From the NCBI RefSeq assembly GCF_014356525.2, contig NC_052517.1, positions 434,001-498,000 on the forward strand: DNA of 64,000 nucleotides, given 5' to 3'. Made by a program: the position numbers and the translations under genes. The DNA is from Nilaparvata lugens. Its lineage: Eukaryota > Arthropoda > Insecta > Hemiptera > Delphacidae. Shown in pieces: positions 1 through 10,529 of this stretch (within the stretch, counting starts at the first letter, position 1; every line of letters begins with the position of its first letter). The notes under the pieces were generated by a model. It saw nothing but the letters and a program-made list of their open reading frames with translations, searched no databases and was not told the DNA's origin.

Positions 1-2532
1 GAAATGCTGTATTCTTATCAGTAGGTACAGTTGAGTTCAAAGCCACTGATCAATTCCATCGGGTTCTTTTTTACGTTCAGTAAAAAACCTGATCACAGTT
101 GAACCACAGAATGAAAAGTCTGCTAGTATCTTGACGCCATAATCCGCCATCTTGAAAGAAGTGTAGCATTGTAATACAGCAGTAGTTTTAATTTCTAACA
201 AGATGATGCAGTCATGTGTCGTGGTCTTGGTGCACTCAATCTTGGTTAGGTTGATACCTTCCATTTGTTTGTATTCTGTGGCTAAACGGTTGCTGATGAG
301 TCATAACTGACAGATGTTTCCCCTGTTAATCATATTTTGTAAACAAAACTAGAACTTAACCTATTTCATTGTAATCAATTAAAATGGAAAACCATCAGGT
401 GATTGGAGTAGTTTTAAATGCTTTGTAATAGTATATTTCGCACCTAGGGTCGAAAAACATTTTTGCCCGTGTTGCGAACGCTATTTTTCGCCACACCAAA
501 AAAAACTTCCCAATATATAAGAAATTGAAAATAAATAAAATTCAAACAGCCTATTTTGATAGTTTGAATCTTGGTTATGACAACTTTCACTGTCAATTAA
601 TTTCAATATTACTAATTAATAATTTACAATAGTGACAATATTTTTATACTATTAATATTTCGAATAATTGTTTGATTTTTTATAGCTCGTGCTTTGCGCT
701 TGGTGCAATATCTCATGGATAGATGGATGAATAGAATTTTCATTACTATTTTGAAATAATGTGATTAAAAAATTAATATAATTGCATATTTCACAGTTTT
801 GTCTCAAAATATATCTAAAAAATTGATTGAAATTTAAATTACAGTAACTAATATAAAAAATAGCTAATAAAAGTCGAAATTCATCGACAAAAAAAAATGT
901 CATTGACCGAGGTTCGAACCTAGATCATGTTTGTAATTCACTGAGCTTTGAGTTCTGATGTATTACGCCTTTACGCTCTCGGCCATTGCGTATTGTTGAT
1001 CGTGGGGGCCTGTAAGTCAGGTAACGTATGTAGGCTACTATAATATAGTGTATAGCAGCAAACTTGAAGCCGGTTTGCCGGCATTTTCACAACAAAATAT
1101 TGCTCTGAAAATAGTTAAATCATAGAGAAAACATTCGAAGATTCAATCTTGAGTGGGCCTAATGTTTTCTCTGTATGGTTTGATATTGAAGAAAAATTAT
1201 CTAAAAGTTTTAATAATGAATTACGGAAAAATTACTAGGAATTTTTCAGTCAAGCCTGAGTTTCACCAGTAGGCTTACATTAAACTTCAGGTCTCTGCTG
1301 TATTTTCCTATCATTATTGTTGATTGTATTGCATTAAGAAGTGGAATTCGATAATAAAAAAGAAACAATTATTACTCTACCTCACTTTTAAATATTGATA
1401 CAATTATTGTACTTTGATTTCAAATTCGATTCTTCACTTTTAAATACTTGCGATACGTACCTTTCTGACAATGGACAATGCAGCCAACATTATATTGTTG
1501 AGGCTATGGAGATATCATCGTATTGTTTGATATCAAAAACACAATAATAAATATTAAATTATAAAACAGTAATTTATAAAATATATTATAGACATGATAC
1601 CGCGATTCGCGATACACAATTATATAGATTATTACAGTTGTTATGAGATTATCTCTCATAATGATTTTTGTGAGATCGGACACGATCAGCTGTTATTCAA
1701 GGTCATTTACAGCCCTAGGGCCGTAAAGTTTTACCGGCCTGGTCGGAAAACAATCACTTTCAGCCTCCATATGACGCACGTAAACCAGCTCATTACATCC
1801 AAGTGTGGCGAAAAATATTTTAAATGTTATTGAATTTATGTAATCATGCATTTCTCTGCTCCCAAATACATTATAATGGAGTCCATAATATTTGTAAACA
1901 ACCTCATATTCAGCCATGTCTGTTTACGTTCAGCTACTCTATTTACGTTCTTTTCCATTGGTGGAAAAGTACGATTAACTGATCAGTGAACGAACCGGAT
2001 ATGACGTATTTTTTTTTCTCATCAGTTAGACCAAAGACCTTGAAGAGGTATAACACACATACCTATGCCTTCCCAATGCTAGCTCTTACTTGAAATTAAA
2101 GGTTCCATTGAGGTATTTCAGCACTAGATATTATATAATATATATTTTTGTAATATTATAGATCACAAAAATCTTCAAGATCTTTAGTATGTAATATTCT
2201 TCCAGGCTGTCCCCTCAATGGCCGATTTCAATTCCAAATAATCTAGCGCTGCATGTGAGTCTATGCATCGTTCAACGACGTTCACTCACCGATCTCATCG
2301 TTCACTCACCGATCAGTGGCTTTGAACTCAACCTTTAGTTGTGATCATGATATTTTTTAGCAGCTTCTTACGTCTTGTGGTATTTAGGAGTCCAGCAATT
2401 AACAGCTGATGTGAGTGATCAGATTTTATACAAACTCTGATTTTAGCGCAAACTCTCATTCTATTTTTGTCTCTCCTTTCCATCAGCAGACTATACAATC
2501 TGAAAATTTCCTTATTTATTATTATTCATCAT
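1..2532. other. AT-rich region, no recognisable gene
   Basis: No exon, domain or complete element is recognised. If the peritrophin gene extends leftwards, this is intron or upstream flank. A 22-base stretch at 31-52 (starts TTGAGTTCAAAGCC) is matched in inverted orientation at 2311-2331, so both may be ends of one ~2.3-kb element or pieces of one family. The stretch 2030-2100 resembles 41810-41890 and is therefore repetitive. A tRNA-like segment lies at 904-988. Confidence 0.5.
904..988 (-). repeat. tRNA-like (class II) segment, probable SINE head
   Basis: Read on the minus strand there is an A-box-like TGGCCGAGAGCG and, about 60 bases on, a B-box GGTTCGAACCT. This is the spacing of a serine or leucine type tRNA with a long variable arm. 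The ends do not form a convincing 7-bp acceptor stem, so I read it as a tRNA-derived SINE head or tRNA pseudogene rather than a working tRNA. Confidence 0.4.
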
Positions 2533-3194
2533 ACTAGCCGTCAGGCTCGCTTCGCTCGCCATATCCGTCTAGCCAGGGGGCTCCGCCCCCTGGACCCCGA
2601 CTGGATCGTCCAAGAATGAGATTAGCTCGATTCGCTCGCCTGCATTTTTATCATGTTAGGACAATCCAGTCGGGGGTCTAGACTAAACATCTGGCTAAAC
2701 GGATATGGCGAGCGAAGCGAGCCTGACGGCTAGTAATATAATATTCCCAGGATTGAAGTAGCAGTGCCCAATCAATTTTTCCGCGATAAATGCTTTTAAA
2801 TCTTCAACTTGGTGCCAACCTAACAAAGTCAACTTAACTTAATGCCAACCTGACAAAATTATTAATTTAGTTGCCAGTTAACAACTGTTTCGAAGAGGTA
2901 CTCTAGATTATAGTTCTATAGTAACATATGATATGGAAATTTCAATTATAATTAAGAGATTGGGAGAAGAAGAATATACATGCTAGAAGACGAACTTTAA
3001 ACCCTTAAAAAGAACCTTAGGGTTAAAATATTGCCAAAAGATTTCTTAGTGCGCCTCTAAAGGGCCAACTGAACATACCTACCAATTTGAACGTTTTTGG
3101 TCCGGTAGATTTTTAGTTATGCGAGTGAGTGAGTGAGTCAGTCAGTCAGTCAGTCAGTCAGTGAGTGAGTGCCATTTCGCTTTTATATATATAG
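2533..3194 (+). mobile_element. Family A non-autonomous element (ACTAGCCGTCAGGC... type)
   Basis: About 0.66 kb. The left ~200 bases form a palindromic module: ACTAGCCGTCAGGCTCGCTT at 2533 returns inverted at about 2700-2733. A unique body follows, then a (GTGA/GTCA)n run at 3121-3170 and the end GCCATTTCGCTTTTATATAT. No coding capacity is seen. Other copies: 11307 (fragment), 11515-12190, 12191-12847 (inverted), 21777-22452 and 23595-24264. I cannot assign a superfamily; the constant ACTAG start and ATATAG end are the only terminal marks. Confidence 0.75.
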
Positions 3195-3254
3195 ATAACA
3201 TCTTGCAGATTGCTAGTTATTTACAAATTAAATATTATGATGTGTTTTTGTTAG

Positions 3255-3398
3255 ATGTCAAACGAGGAGGACACACTCCCCGAGTGTGTGAACGGAGTGA
3301 TGGCGCATCCTGGTGACTGCAACAAGTACTACTCGTGTTGGAACAACGGCCAGAGTCGGACACAGCTCAACTGTCCTCAGGGACTGCATTTCGATTCG
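3255..3398 (+). CDS. Chitin-binding (peritrophin-A/CBM14) protein, internal exon
   Basis: A 144-nt exon (48 codons, phase 0 at both ends) follows the acceptor TGTTTTTGTTAG and precedes the donor GTAAAT at 3399. It encodes the first part of a CBM14 chitin-binding domain. Cysteines are at codons 11, 22, 28 and 40, with the family's CNKYYSC aromatic patch and the CPQGLHFDS run before the next cysteine. The domain continues in the exon at 7820, where VRNICEWPDKAVC supplies cysteines 5 and 6. Six cysteines in this spacing are the mark of extracellular chitin-binding proteins of cuticle, trachea or peritrophic matrix. The first codon is ATG, but the intron acceptor directly before it argues for an internal exon; signal peptide and earlier domains should lie left of the window. 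Which member (obstructor, gasp or other peritrophin-like) cannot be told from one domain. Confidence 0.85.
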
Positions 3399-3435
3399 GT
3401 AAATGATTAAACATCAGCTAGTAAAAAAAAGTAAA

Positions 3436-3680
3436 TTCGTATGGCTTTGTTGGTGGGGAGTCCCTTACGGGAAGGTCCCACCGCCTGAATATATAATTTA
3501 AGCCGTCAATGGGCCTTACGTCTGTCATAATTCAGCCGGGACCGACAGTTTAACGTGCCCATCCGATAACATGGGAGTGATCTGGTTAAAAAACTTTGGT
3601 ATTGAGAGGGTTTGAACCCGGGATCTCTATGCTGCTACGCAGGCACTCTATCCACTAGACCACGGATCACTCCCAACATC
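3436..3680 (-). mobile_element. tRNA-derived SINE in peritrophin intron
   Basis: On the minus strand the head at about 3680-3600 has an A-box TGGTCTAGTGGATAG and a B-box GGTTCAAACCC, i.e. a tRNA-like promoter. The body then contains a motif (3524-3560 on + strand, CCGGGACCGACAGTTTAACG) closely related to the segments at 7690-7715 and 17271-17300. The tail lies beside an A/T-rich run at 3424-3440. It sits just inside the intron after the CBM14 exon. Confidence 0.7.
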
Positions 3681-3951
3681 AGCTAATCACTAGACATTCA
3701 TAGTGGTGTAACAATCGAAACTATAGTCAACCGCACGAAAATAGGCCGATGGAAATTGGAACTAATGAGTAACCTACTAACCCCGCCACCAATAAACGTT
3801 GTCAAGTGGGCTATAATTGTTGACCGATCGCAGTGAGGTTTTAACTCGCATTTTCTTTTGTCTGTTTATAGCCAAACGCGTTGATAGAATTCTATGAGAT
3901 TTGGCAGGAATATTCCTTTTTTAACTGCGCGTCAATGTATTTATACACAAT

Positions 3952-4132
3952 GTTTTTCACTTTCCTTGCCCTATTACCATAGGTAAGGAAAGTATTGCTT
4001 TCCAAAAAAATTTAAGGTACCCTAATTTCATGTTTTCTATACGTTTCAAGATCCCCTGAGTCCAAAAACATTATTTTTGGGTGTTGGTCTGTGTGTGTGT
4101 GTGTTGTGTATGTGTGTGTGTGTGTGTGTGTG

Positions 4133-4175
<43 letters not shown>

Positions 4176-5237
4176 TGTGTGTGTATGTGTGTATGTCTGT
4201 GAACACGATAACTCCATTCCTAATTAACCGATTGAGTTGAAATTTTAAACTTAAGGTCCCTATACCATGAGGATGCAACAATAAGAAATTCAATTCAAGA
4301 TGGCGGAAAAAATGGCGGATAATTACTAAAAAACCATGTTTTTCACGGTTTTCTCGAAAACGGTTCTAACGATTTCCTTCAAATCTATACCATGGATAGC
4401 TATTTATAAGCCCTATCAATTGACATGAGTCTCATTTCTGGGAAAATTTCAGGAGCTCCGTAATATTATTGAAAAAATGGCGGATAATCACTAAAAAAAC
4501 ATGTTTTTCACGGTTTTCTCAAAAACGGTTCTAACGATTTTCTTCAAATTTATACCATGGATAGCTATTTATAAGCCCTATCAAATGACATGAGTTTTTC
4601 TTCTGGGAAAATTGCAGGAGCTCCGTAATATTATTGAGAAAAATGGCGGATAATCACTAAAAAACCATGTTTTTCACGGTTTTCTCAAAAACGGCTCTAA
4701 CGATTTTCTTCAAATTTATACCATGGATAGCTATTCATAAGCCCTATCAAATGACATGAGTTTTTTCCTGGGAAAATTGCAGGAGCTCCGTAATATTCTC
4801 GAGAAAAATGGCGGATAATTACTAAAAAACCATGTTTTTCACGATTTTCTCAAAAATAACTTGACCGATTTTTTTTTCAAATTCATACCCTGTATATATA
4901 TATATTCATCAGCTCTATCAACTGGCATGAGTCTTCTTTCTGGGAAACCAATGGGGGTCCACCCCATCCTTGGGAATGGACTTAGTAACCTCCTTCTCGT
5001 GCATGAGGTGGGTAGGTAGCGCAGTTCATAAAAAGAACACATAGTCGAGATATTTCATCTGTAGAACAGCTGTTTTGACGACTTTAAAAAAAATTACGAC
5101 TAAAAAAACATCGAATTTCACAATTCACACAAAGAAAAAGTACTCTGAAAACAATTATATATACACATATACAGAAGTCTGATCGTAGTTTAAAATATGA
5201 GCAAGGAAAGTTGTGTGAGTGTACCACACCAGATTTT
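3952..5237 (+). mobile_element. Family D inverted-repeat element with GT microsatellite and internal repeats
   Basis: Starts TTTCCTTGCCCTATTACC and ends in an inverted partner (CAAGGAAAGTTGTGTGAGTG). Inside are a (GT)n run at 4090-4196 and three to four direct repeats of about 165-170 bp (4300-4860), each with ATGGCGGATAA and AACGATTTTCTTCAAAT. No protein is coded; the reading frames over the GT run are low complexity. Other copies: 5835-6668 (-), 43288-44550 (-) and 56600-57460 (+). The TIR architecture suggests a non-autonomous DNA transposon. Confidence 0.7.
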
Positions 5238-5834
5238 TGAAATTTTGAACTTGAAGGATAATATGAAAGGGAAAGGAATTTCCTCCATACTTCTATATCA
5301 CTAGGTCTATATTATTATCTACTCTGAAGATAGGATCAATCAGACTATAGAATGATTCATAATCAATCAGCTGACAAGTGAATTATTCATTGCATGCATT
5401 ACACAGATGTCTGGAGAAGCCGGTGAACAGGTCACACCTGATACTTGTGGTTGAGAAAACTGCGTGAGGTATACAGTTCACAGAACTACTAGTAGGTTAG
5501 ACTCAAGTCTTTGTGGAGAGTATTCACTGTTAAATGTTCAAATAAATTTTATAAATTTTTATTATGATTTTGGGAGTATAAAGCCATTTGATTTGATTTG
5601 TCAATTCTTCAGGTGTATTATAAAAATATTAATCAATTTTTCAACCGTCAACATTTAAAATTCTTAGTTTTTAAGTGAAAATGGAATAAATTGAAAATAA
5701 GTGACATCATAACCCTTTTTCGGACGTTTGAAATGTTATCTAAATTTGGGGGAGAAATATAGTACAAGGCGTATCCTTATTTTTTCTCTCTCGATCAGAT
5801 CCTTCCTTGTAAAAATTTAAATAAATAAAATAAA
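5238..5834. other. Intronic repeats, no gene
   Basis: 5330-5530 is a degenerate reverse-oriented piece of family E (see 9255). 5535-5600 looks like a LINE 3' tail (AATAAATTTTATAAATT, then TTTGATTTGATTTG). 5690-5830 belongs to the tail family with ACCTTATCTAAATTTGGG seen at 39480, 42705 and 60020. Nothing coding is seen. Confidence 0.5.
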
Positions 5835-6496
5835 AATCTGGTGTGGCGCACTCACACAACTTTCCTTGCCGTTATGAGAATTGATCACCTGACGCTAGTG
5901 TTTTCGCGCATCTCAAGTCTACTTATAAACAAAGATCTGAGCCAGCTGGTGACAGGACAATAACGCTGGAGACATACGAGGTCTGCTATCTCTCCATAGT
6001 GAATGATTTATAGAATCAACAGTTGCCAACAATTTGCAATTGGATAATCACATTTTCTCGAATTTCGAGCTTACGATTATTTTCAATTTTAGGTGAAAAT
6101 GTTGCTAGACATTAATTGTAGAGATTTTCATGCTCAATCTTTTCCACTCGAAATTTTTCGTTTAAATTGTATCTGAAGCCTGATAATTGGGAATCTAAAA
6201 TCAAAATTTGCATAGATGGGGCGGAGCTCCTGAAATTTTTACAGATATGGGACTTGTGGCAGTTGATAGAGCTTATCAATAACTATTTTAGGTATGAATT
6301 TAATCAAAATCGTTGGAGCCGTTTTCGAGAAAATCGCGAAAAACCCTGTTTTTGACAACATTTTCTCCATTTTAGCCGCCATCTTGAAATGCATTCGATC
6401 GAAATTGTTCGTGTCGGATCCTTATATTGTAAGGACCTTAAGTTCCAAATTTCGAGTCATTCCGTTGAATGGGAGATGAGATATCGTGTACACAGA

Positions 6497-6528
<32 letters not shown>

Positions 6529-6668
6529 TACAGACCAATACCCAAAAACCACTTTTTTGGACTCAGGGGACCTTGAAACGTATAGAAATTCAGAAATTGG
6601 GGTACCTTAATTTTTTTCGGAAAGCAATACTTTCCTTACCTATATGCTAATAGGGCAAGGAAAGTAAA
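5835..6668 (-). mobile_element. Family D element, short copy
   Basis: Reverse-oriented copy: the end ATCTGGTGTGGCGCACTCAC is at 5835 and the CAAGGAAAGTAAAAA end near 6668. Only one internal direct-repeat unit remains, plus a short (CA)n run at 6502-6529. It lies head-to-head with the 3952-5237 copy in the same peritrophin intron. Confidence 0.65.
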
Positions 6669-6999
6669 AATAAATTATAATTTATAATCAGCTGTGAATA
6701 ACGTTGATCAACTCTTATTTGACAACGTTGCACTCATCTGTTCCAATTTCCATCTGACTATTTTCGTGCGGTTGATTATAATAACACAAGTTGTTGTTTT
6801 TATCCTATGGCGAGGTCTCAACTATAAATCTCAAATATATAAAACTAACAAGAAATGAATCGTTTTATAATATTTAGTAATGACACTCCATAATTTATAT
6901 GAAATATTTTGATAGTTTATTATAATATTATCTCTTCATAGCCGATTGGTAATAATATGTAACAACCTCCATCATATGAAATGAAGATTGATAATAATA
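6669..6999. other. AT-rich intron, nothing recognised
   Basis: No exon, domain or repeat end is recognised in this ~330-base stretch of the peritrophin intron. Confidence 0.4.
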
Positions 7000-7256
7000 T
7001 CATAGAGAAACAATAGCGAAGTAGATAACCCATGGTATAGGGCGTTTATGTCGCAACTTTTACTGTTATCTCAAGCCGATTACTGTTGATTATTGTCGAA
7101 TTTTACTGTTTTGACCGGGTAAGAGTGTATATGAACGACACAGTATGAGATACTACCAGCGTCATAAAGCTTCACGGGAAAGAACTACGTGAAATATCAG
7201 CTTGAGATAACAGTAAAAGTTGCGACATAAACGCCCTATACAATGGGATATAGTAT
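7000..7256. mobile_element. Family C MITE, unexpanded copy
   Basis: About 255 bp with long inverted ends: CCATGGTATAGGGCGTTTAT at 7031, then a segment with CAACTTTTACTGTTATCTCA, and the inverted partner at about 7198-7250. The centre holds ACTACCAGCGTCATAAAGC. The centre resembles the ~150-bp satellite at 15.6-16.7 and 29-36.7 kb, so this is a non-amplified relative of that satellite's source. The best matched whole copy is at 59083-59363. Confidence 0.75.
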
Positions 7257-7261
7257 AGTAG

Positions 7262-7560
7262 TTTATACAGTAGTATACAGTGATAGTAGTTTTAATTTTT
7301 CTGCTCAAAATTTTCAAGTTTATTTCAATATTATTGAAACTTTCGGATTGTTTAATGTTATTTCCGGCTCTTATCAACCCTTCGAAATTCAAAATTCATC
7401 AGTCATATCTCGAATACGTATTCTCTGAAAACAGAAATTTTAAACTTAACCTCACTTTGGACTATTTATGTGCCAAAATCAAGGAATTGAAGAAGTTTTG
7501 GGCAATTGCCTGTTTCTCTTTCCAAATATCGTGTTTGTGACTGTTCTAAAAAATAAATTA
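7262..7560 (+). repeat. Fragment shared with the core of the 51.8-52.8 kb inverted-repeat element
   Basis: Nearly identical to about 52085-52375, which forms the core of the long-TIR element at 51822-52756. Here the long arms are missing. Reading frames across it have no known domain. Confidence 0.6.
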
Positions 7561-7582
7561 ATAAATATCTACTCAAGACATT

Positions 7583-7735
7583 GTCTCTCTATGATGACCT
7601 GACTGGCTCAGGTCTGGTGTCAGAGTTTTCAGGTCGCACCTGATCAATTTCAGAGCCTCTCACATGTCCTGACGACTGCTTTTAGGCAGCCGAGACCGAC
7701 GCCTTAACATGTCCATCATGTACATTGGTACCCAG
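7583..7735 (-). repeat. LINE/SINE 3' tail fragment
   Basis: Reverse complement of the segment at 17246-17400 (CGAGACCGACGCCTTAACAT near 7697; TCAGGTCTGGTGTCAGAG near 7607). The same conserved block is inside the SINE at 3436-3680. It ends about 85 bases before the CBM14 exon at 7820. Confidence 0.55.
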
Positions 7736-7819
7736 AGTTATTGGTACTTGGCACCAATTACGAATATTAGTTTAATTAATTTTACTCGTATATCAATAAT
7801 TTATGTTTATTGAATTCAG

Positions 7820-7946
7820 GTGCGCAACATATGCGAATGGCCCGATAAGGCAGTGTGCTGGAATTCGGCCAAATCGAGACTGCAACACCAGGAGGACGAG
7901 CAAACCAGTCTGGCTTTCCAGGGGACGGGACCCGCTTCCTATTTCG
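7820..7946 (+). CDS. Chitin-binding (peritrophin-A/CBM14) protein, penultimate exon
   Basis: A 127-nt exon (phase 0 in, phase 1 out) between acceptor TTGAATTCAG and donor GTAATA. Its first codons, VRNICEWPDKAVC, complete the CBM14 domain begun at 3255-3398 and give the last two of six cysteines, C5-W-P-x3-V-C6. About 30 residues of linker follow, rich in Q, E, S and G, without further cysteines, so this is the last chitin-binding domain of the protein. The exons are 4.4 kb apart and join in frame without stop, which supports the model. The donor is immediately followed by polypyrimidine microsatellites at 7990-8113, which could disturb alignment-based annotation. Confidence 0.85.
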
Positions 7947-7989
7947 GTAATAAGCAACTCTTCATTCCCTCATCATCATCTTCATAATC

Positions 7990-8047
7990 TTCATCTTTTC
8001 TTCTTCTTCTTCTTCTTCTTCTTCCTCCCCCCCCTCTCTCTCTCTCT

Positions 8048-8112
<65 letters not shown>

Positions 8113-8113
8113 G
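7990..8113 (+). repeat. (CTT)n then (CT)n microsatellite
   Basis: A CTT run (about 7996-8025) followed by interrupted CT repeats to 8113, just downstream of the donor of the 7820-7946 exon. Long reading frames over it on both strands (poly-Leu/Ser and poly-Glu/Arg) are low-complexity artefacts. Confidence 0.95.
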
Positions 8114-8139
8114 GTGGGACCTGTACTTTTTTTTGCTAG

Positions 8140-8425
8140 AGAGTTAGTGGGGAGGATATTTTTAATATTCTTTCCGAAGAATGGACATTGATATGTCCAA
8201 AGCTCCGCCAATTTATGTACATGCATAACAATATGATTATTATCTATAGTTATTATATTACAAATTGCTTTTTCATATCATATACAGTTCAATAATTATT
8301 TTCTTAGTCTATATTATGTAATATCATCTATAATTTTGCTGTATGGTAGCTATTGTATATAAGTGTATAAGCCAGTATATATTGTAATCTACATAGATAA
8401 AGTACTCAATCAATCAATCTCTTTT
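8140..8425 (+). mobile_element. LINE 3' tail with (TCAA)n end
   Basis: A ~285-base non-coding tail ending AATCTACATAGATAAAGTAC then (TCAA)n at 8406-8422. The same tail is at 17422-17540 (short) and on the minus strand at 58441-58735. A simple-repeat 3' end rather than long poly-A, together with 5' truncation, is typical of CR1-like or jockey-like LINEs. No reverse-transcriptase codons remain. Confidence 0.65.
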
Positions 8426-9077
8426 CTTCCTCCTCTTCTTCTTTTTCTTCCTCCTCTTCTTTTTCTTCTTCTTTTCATCTCTGTTTTGGTCTTCCTACTC
8501 TTTATGCGGTTTCCTTCTTAAACTATCTTCCACCTATTTTCAACTCTTTATTACTCCTTATCTTCCTACTCCTTCCAACCAACTCCTTCCTTCTCCTTGT
8601 CCCCGGCTTTCATCTGTATTTAAATTGGTGTCTTAATAATGAATTGAATGGAATAGAACTCACCCATAGAATAGATTATTTATTAGTATCAGATCGATTT
8701 ATAGACAGATTAATTTAGTATCATGATTTATACCGGGACAATTTCAATCACAGCTATCCTACTATAGAAAACGGTCGAGAAAGATTATTGGAATCATGCA
8801 TTCCTATCATTTCATCGATTTCCTAACGTGAATAATTAAAAGAGTGGAGGACTTGACTGTATTTCTTCTTGGAAACCTTATTAATTGATGAATTTTATCA
8901 ATAACATTTCACTAATGACCTTCCGATTGCCAGTATATATACACTATGCTTGTTTCCTATGATTAAATAAAACAATATTTCCGCCAAAGAATTCTCTTCA
9001 AGAAAATTTAAACTCTCGTTCCGGATACTTTTGATAGGATCGATTATTGTCTTGACAAGTGTGAGAGTGCTGACTGA
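8426..9077. other. Intron, pyrimidine-rich then AT-rich
   Basis: 8420-8600 is a CTT/TCC-rich polypyrimidine stretch. The remainder shows no exon, domain or recognised element end. Confidence 0.4.
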
Positions 9078-9645
9078 TTATGGTGAGATTTACGTTATAA
9101 AGTAAAATTGGTGTTGCTATCCTTGTCTATCATTCGACAAAGCAGATAGCTCTATCCCTTTGATAGCTCTACCTTGGTCTGTCAGACCATGTAGAGATAT
9201 AATAAATTACAAAACATCTCAATTATGAAAATTATTATCAATTCATTATTAATTACTAGTAGTTCTGTGAACAGTAGGCCTCACGCAGTATTCTCATCCA
9301 CAAGTACCTGATTGAAACTACAGACCTTATGGAAATACAGCTATAGACTGGCTTCTCCACACATCTGTGTAATCACTTGTCAGCTGATTTATGATGAATA
9401 ATTCTATAGTCTGATTTTTACTATATTGACGTATGAAGGAGGCTCCTTTTTCCTTTTATATTATCCTTGCAAAATTTCCAAAAACCTTGTATACACGTCG
9501 ACGCGCAATTAAAAAAGGAACATACCTGTCAAATGTCATGAAAATCTATTACCGCGTTTCGCCGTAAATGCGCAACATATAAACATTAAGAGAAATGCCA
9601 AACCGTCCACTTGAATCTTAGACCTCACTTCGTTCGGTCAATTAT
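9078..9645. repeat. Degenerate family B piece followed by family E copy
   Basis: 9078-9252 resembles the interior of the family B element at 9957 (GTTGCTATCCTTGTCTATCA). 9255-9645 is the cleanest copy of family E: it starts ACTAGTAGTTCTGTGAACAG and ends CCTCACTTCGTTCGGTCAAT. Other family E copies: 5330-5530, 17905-18470, 18483-18890, 26485-26770 (-) and 41586-41985. No open frame or classifiable ends were found. Confidence 0.6.
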
Positions 9646-9737
9646 CTAATCATTGCTATCTAATCATTGAAAGATATATTTCCTGACGAATGAAAAATAT
9701 GATTGATTAATATATAAATATGTACAATTAATATAAC

Positions 9738-9925
9738 ATTGGATATACTGGGATATATATACTTGGGATATATATACTTGGGATATATACTTGGATATAA
9801 TTATATACTTGGGATATATACTTGGATATACTAGCTATACATCATGATATATATACTTGGGATATATACTTGGATATAATTATATACTTGGGATATATAC
9901 TTGGATATACTAGCTATACATCATG
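9738..9925 (+). repeat. Minisatellite of TATACTTGGGATA units
   Basis: Short units (GGATATATACTTGG) build into two higher-order copies of about 80-85 bp, the second starting near 9845 after CTAGCTATACATCATG. It sits directly left of the family B element. Confidence 0.85.
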
Positions 9926-9956
9926 GAAGGCAGAGCTTCTACTACAGAAGGCTATA

Positions 9957-10331
9957 TGGTGAGGTCCACGTTATAATGGCAGTGTTTGATTAGCAATGGT
10001 ATTGATATCCTTGTCTATCATTCAACAAAGCTGATAGCGCTATCTCTTTCTCGCTTTGCTCTATTGCCATATCGTCTTTTAACAATGTAGAATTGATTAA
10101 TTAACAAAATATTTCATCTAAATTATGAAAATTCATTATGAAATCATTGAAAAATATAATTTCTTGCTTGATAAGATATAATTGATTATTTTAAACTAGA
10201 ATGAACAGTTAATATTACATCAATAAACCGGTATCAGTAACCCTCCATAGAAGGCATTGACAAGACAGAGGATCGGCAACGTTGTTCTCCTATCTTTCTC
10301 CACTTTTATTATAACGTGGACCTCACTATAG
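9957..10331. mobile_element. Family B MITE, complete copy
   Basis: About 375 bp with inverted ends: GTGAGGTCCACGTTATAATG on the left and its partner TATTATAACGTGGACCTCAC at the right, bounded by TA. No coding capacity. TA boundaries suit a Tc1/mariner-type element but short ends alone do not prove it. Other copies, whole or partial: 14917-15175, 26349-27630 (with nested insertions), 39690-39836, 57703-58858 (with a nested LINE tail) and 62210-62453. Confidence 0.8.
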
Positions 10332-10451
10332 ACAACGGGGAAAAATTCGCCTGTAAAAATATTTTTTATTGTGTAAAGTGTTTTTGGATAGAGGTCATTT
10401 TTTTTTAATTATTCTCAACTGATATTTGATCAATTTCAAATTTTGTTTCAG

Positions 10452-10529
10452 CTGGGAAATTCCCTTGGAGCAGTTTACAACAAGGAATACCAGTTTGGTT
10501 TGCCAGGATTTAAAACTTTAAGAAACTGA
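10452..10529 (+). CDS. Chitin-binding protein, terminal exon
   Basis: An acceptor TTTTGTTTCAG ends at 10451. Reading on gives a short C-terminus ending ...YNKEYQFGLPGFKTLRN and stop TGA at 10527-10529. The incoming phase is the problem: the 7820 exon ends in phase 1. The strong acceptor at 10452 in phase 1 would give a different 20-residue tail stopping at 10511-10513. The GLPGFKTLRN frame needs either phase 0 at 10452, or the second AG at 10472-10473 (exon 10474-10529), which joins in phase and yields VYNKEYQFGLPGFKTLRN. I favour the second. AATAAA-like signals occur at about 10868 and 10890. Confidence 0.5.
   Translation: MGNSLGAVYNKEYQFGLPGFKTLRN

Noticed and set aside
2533..3194. Family A as a Helitron
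   Set aside because: Ends ACTAG...ATATAG hint at it, but there is no TC start with CTRR end preceded by a convincing hairpin, and no Rep/helicase relative in view.
4012..4293. Reading frame rich in Thr-His over the GT tract
   Set aside because: It is the translation of a microsatellite inside a family D element.
7803..8226. Overlapping frames with poly-Leu/Ser and poly-Glu/Arg
   Set aside because: They cover the CBM14 exon and then the CT microsatellite; only 7820-7946 is real exon, in its own frame.
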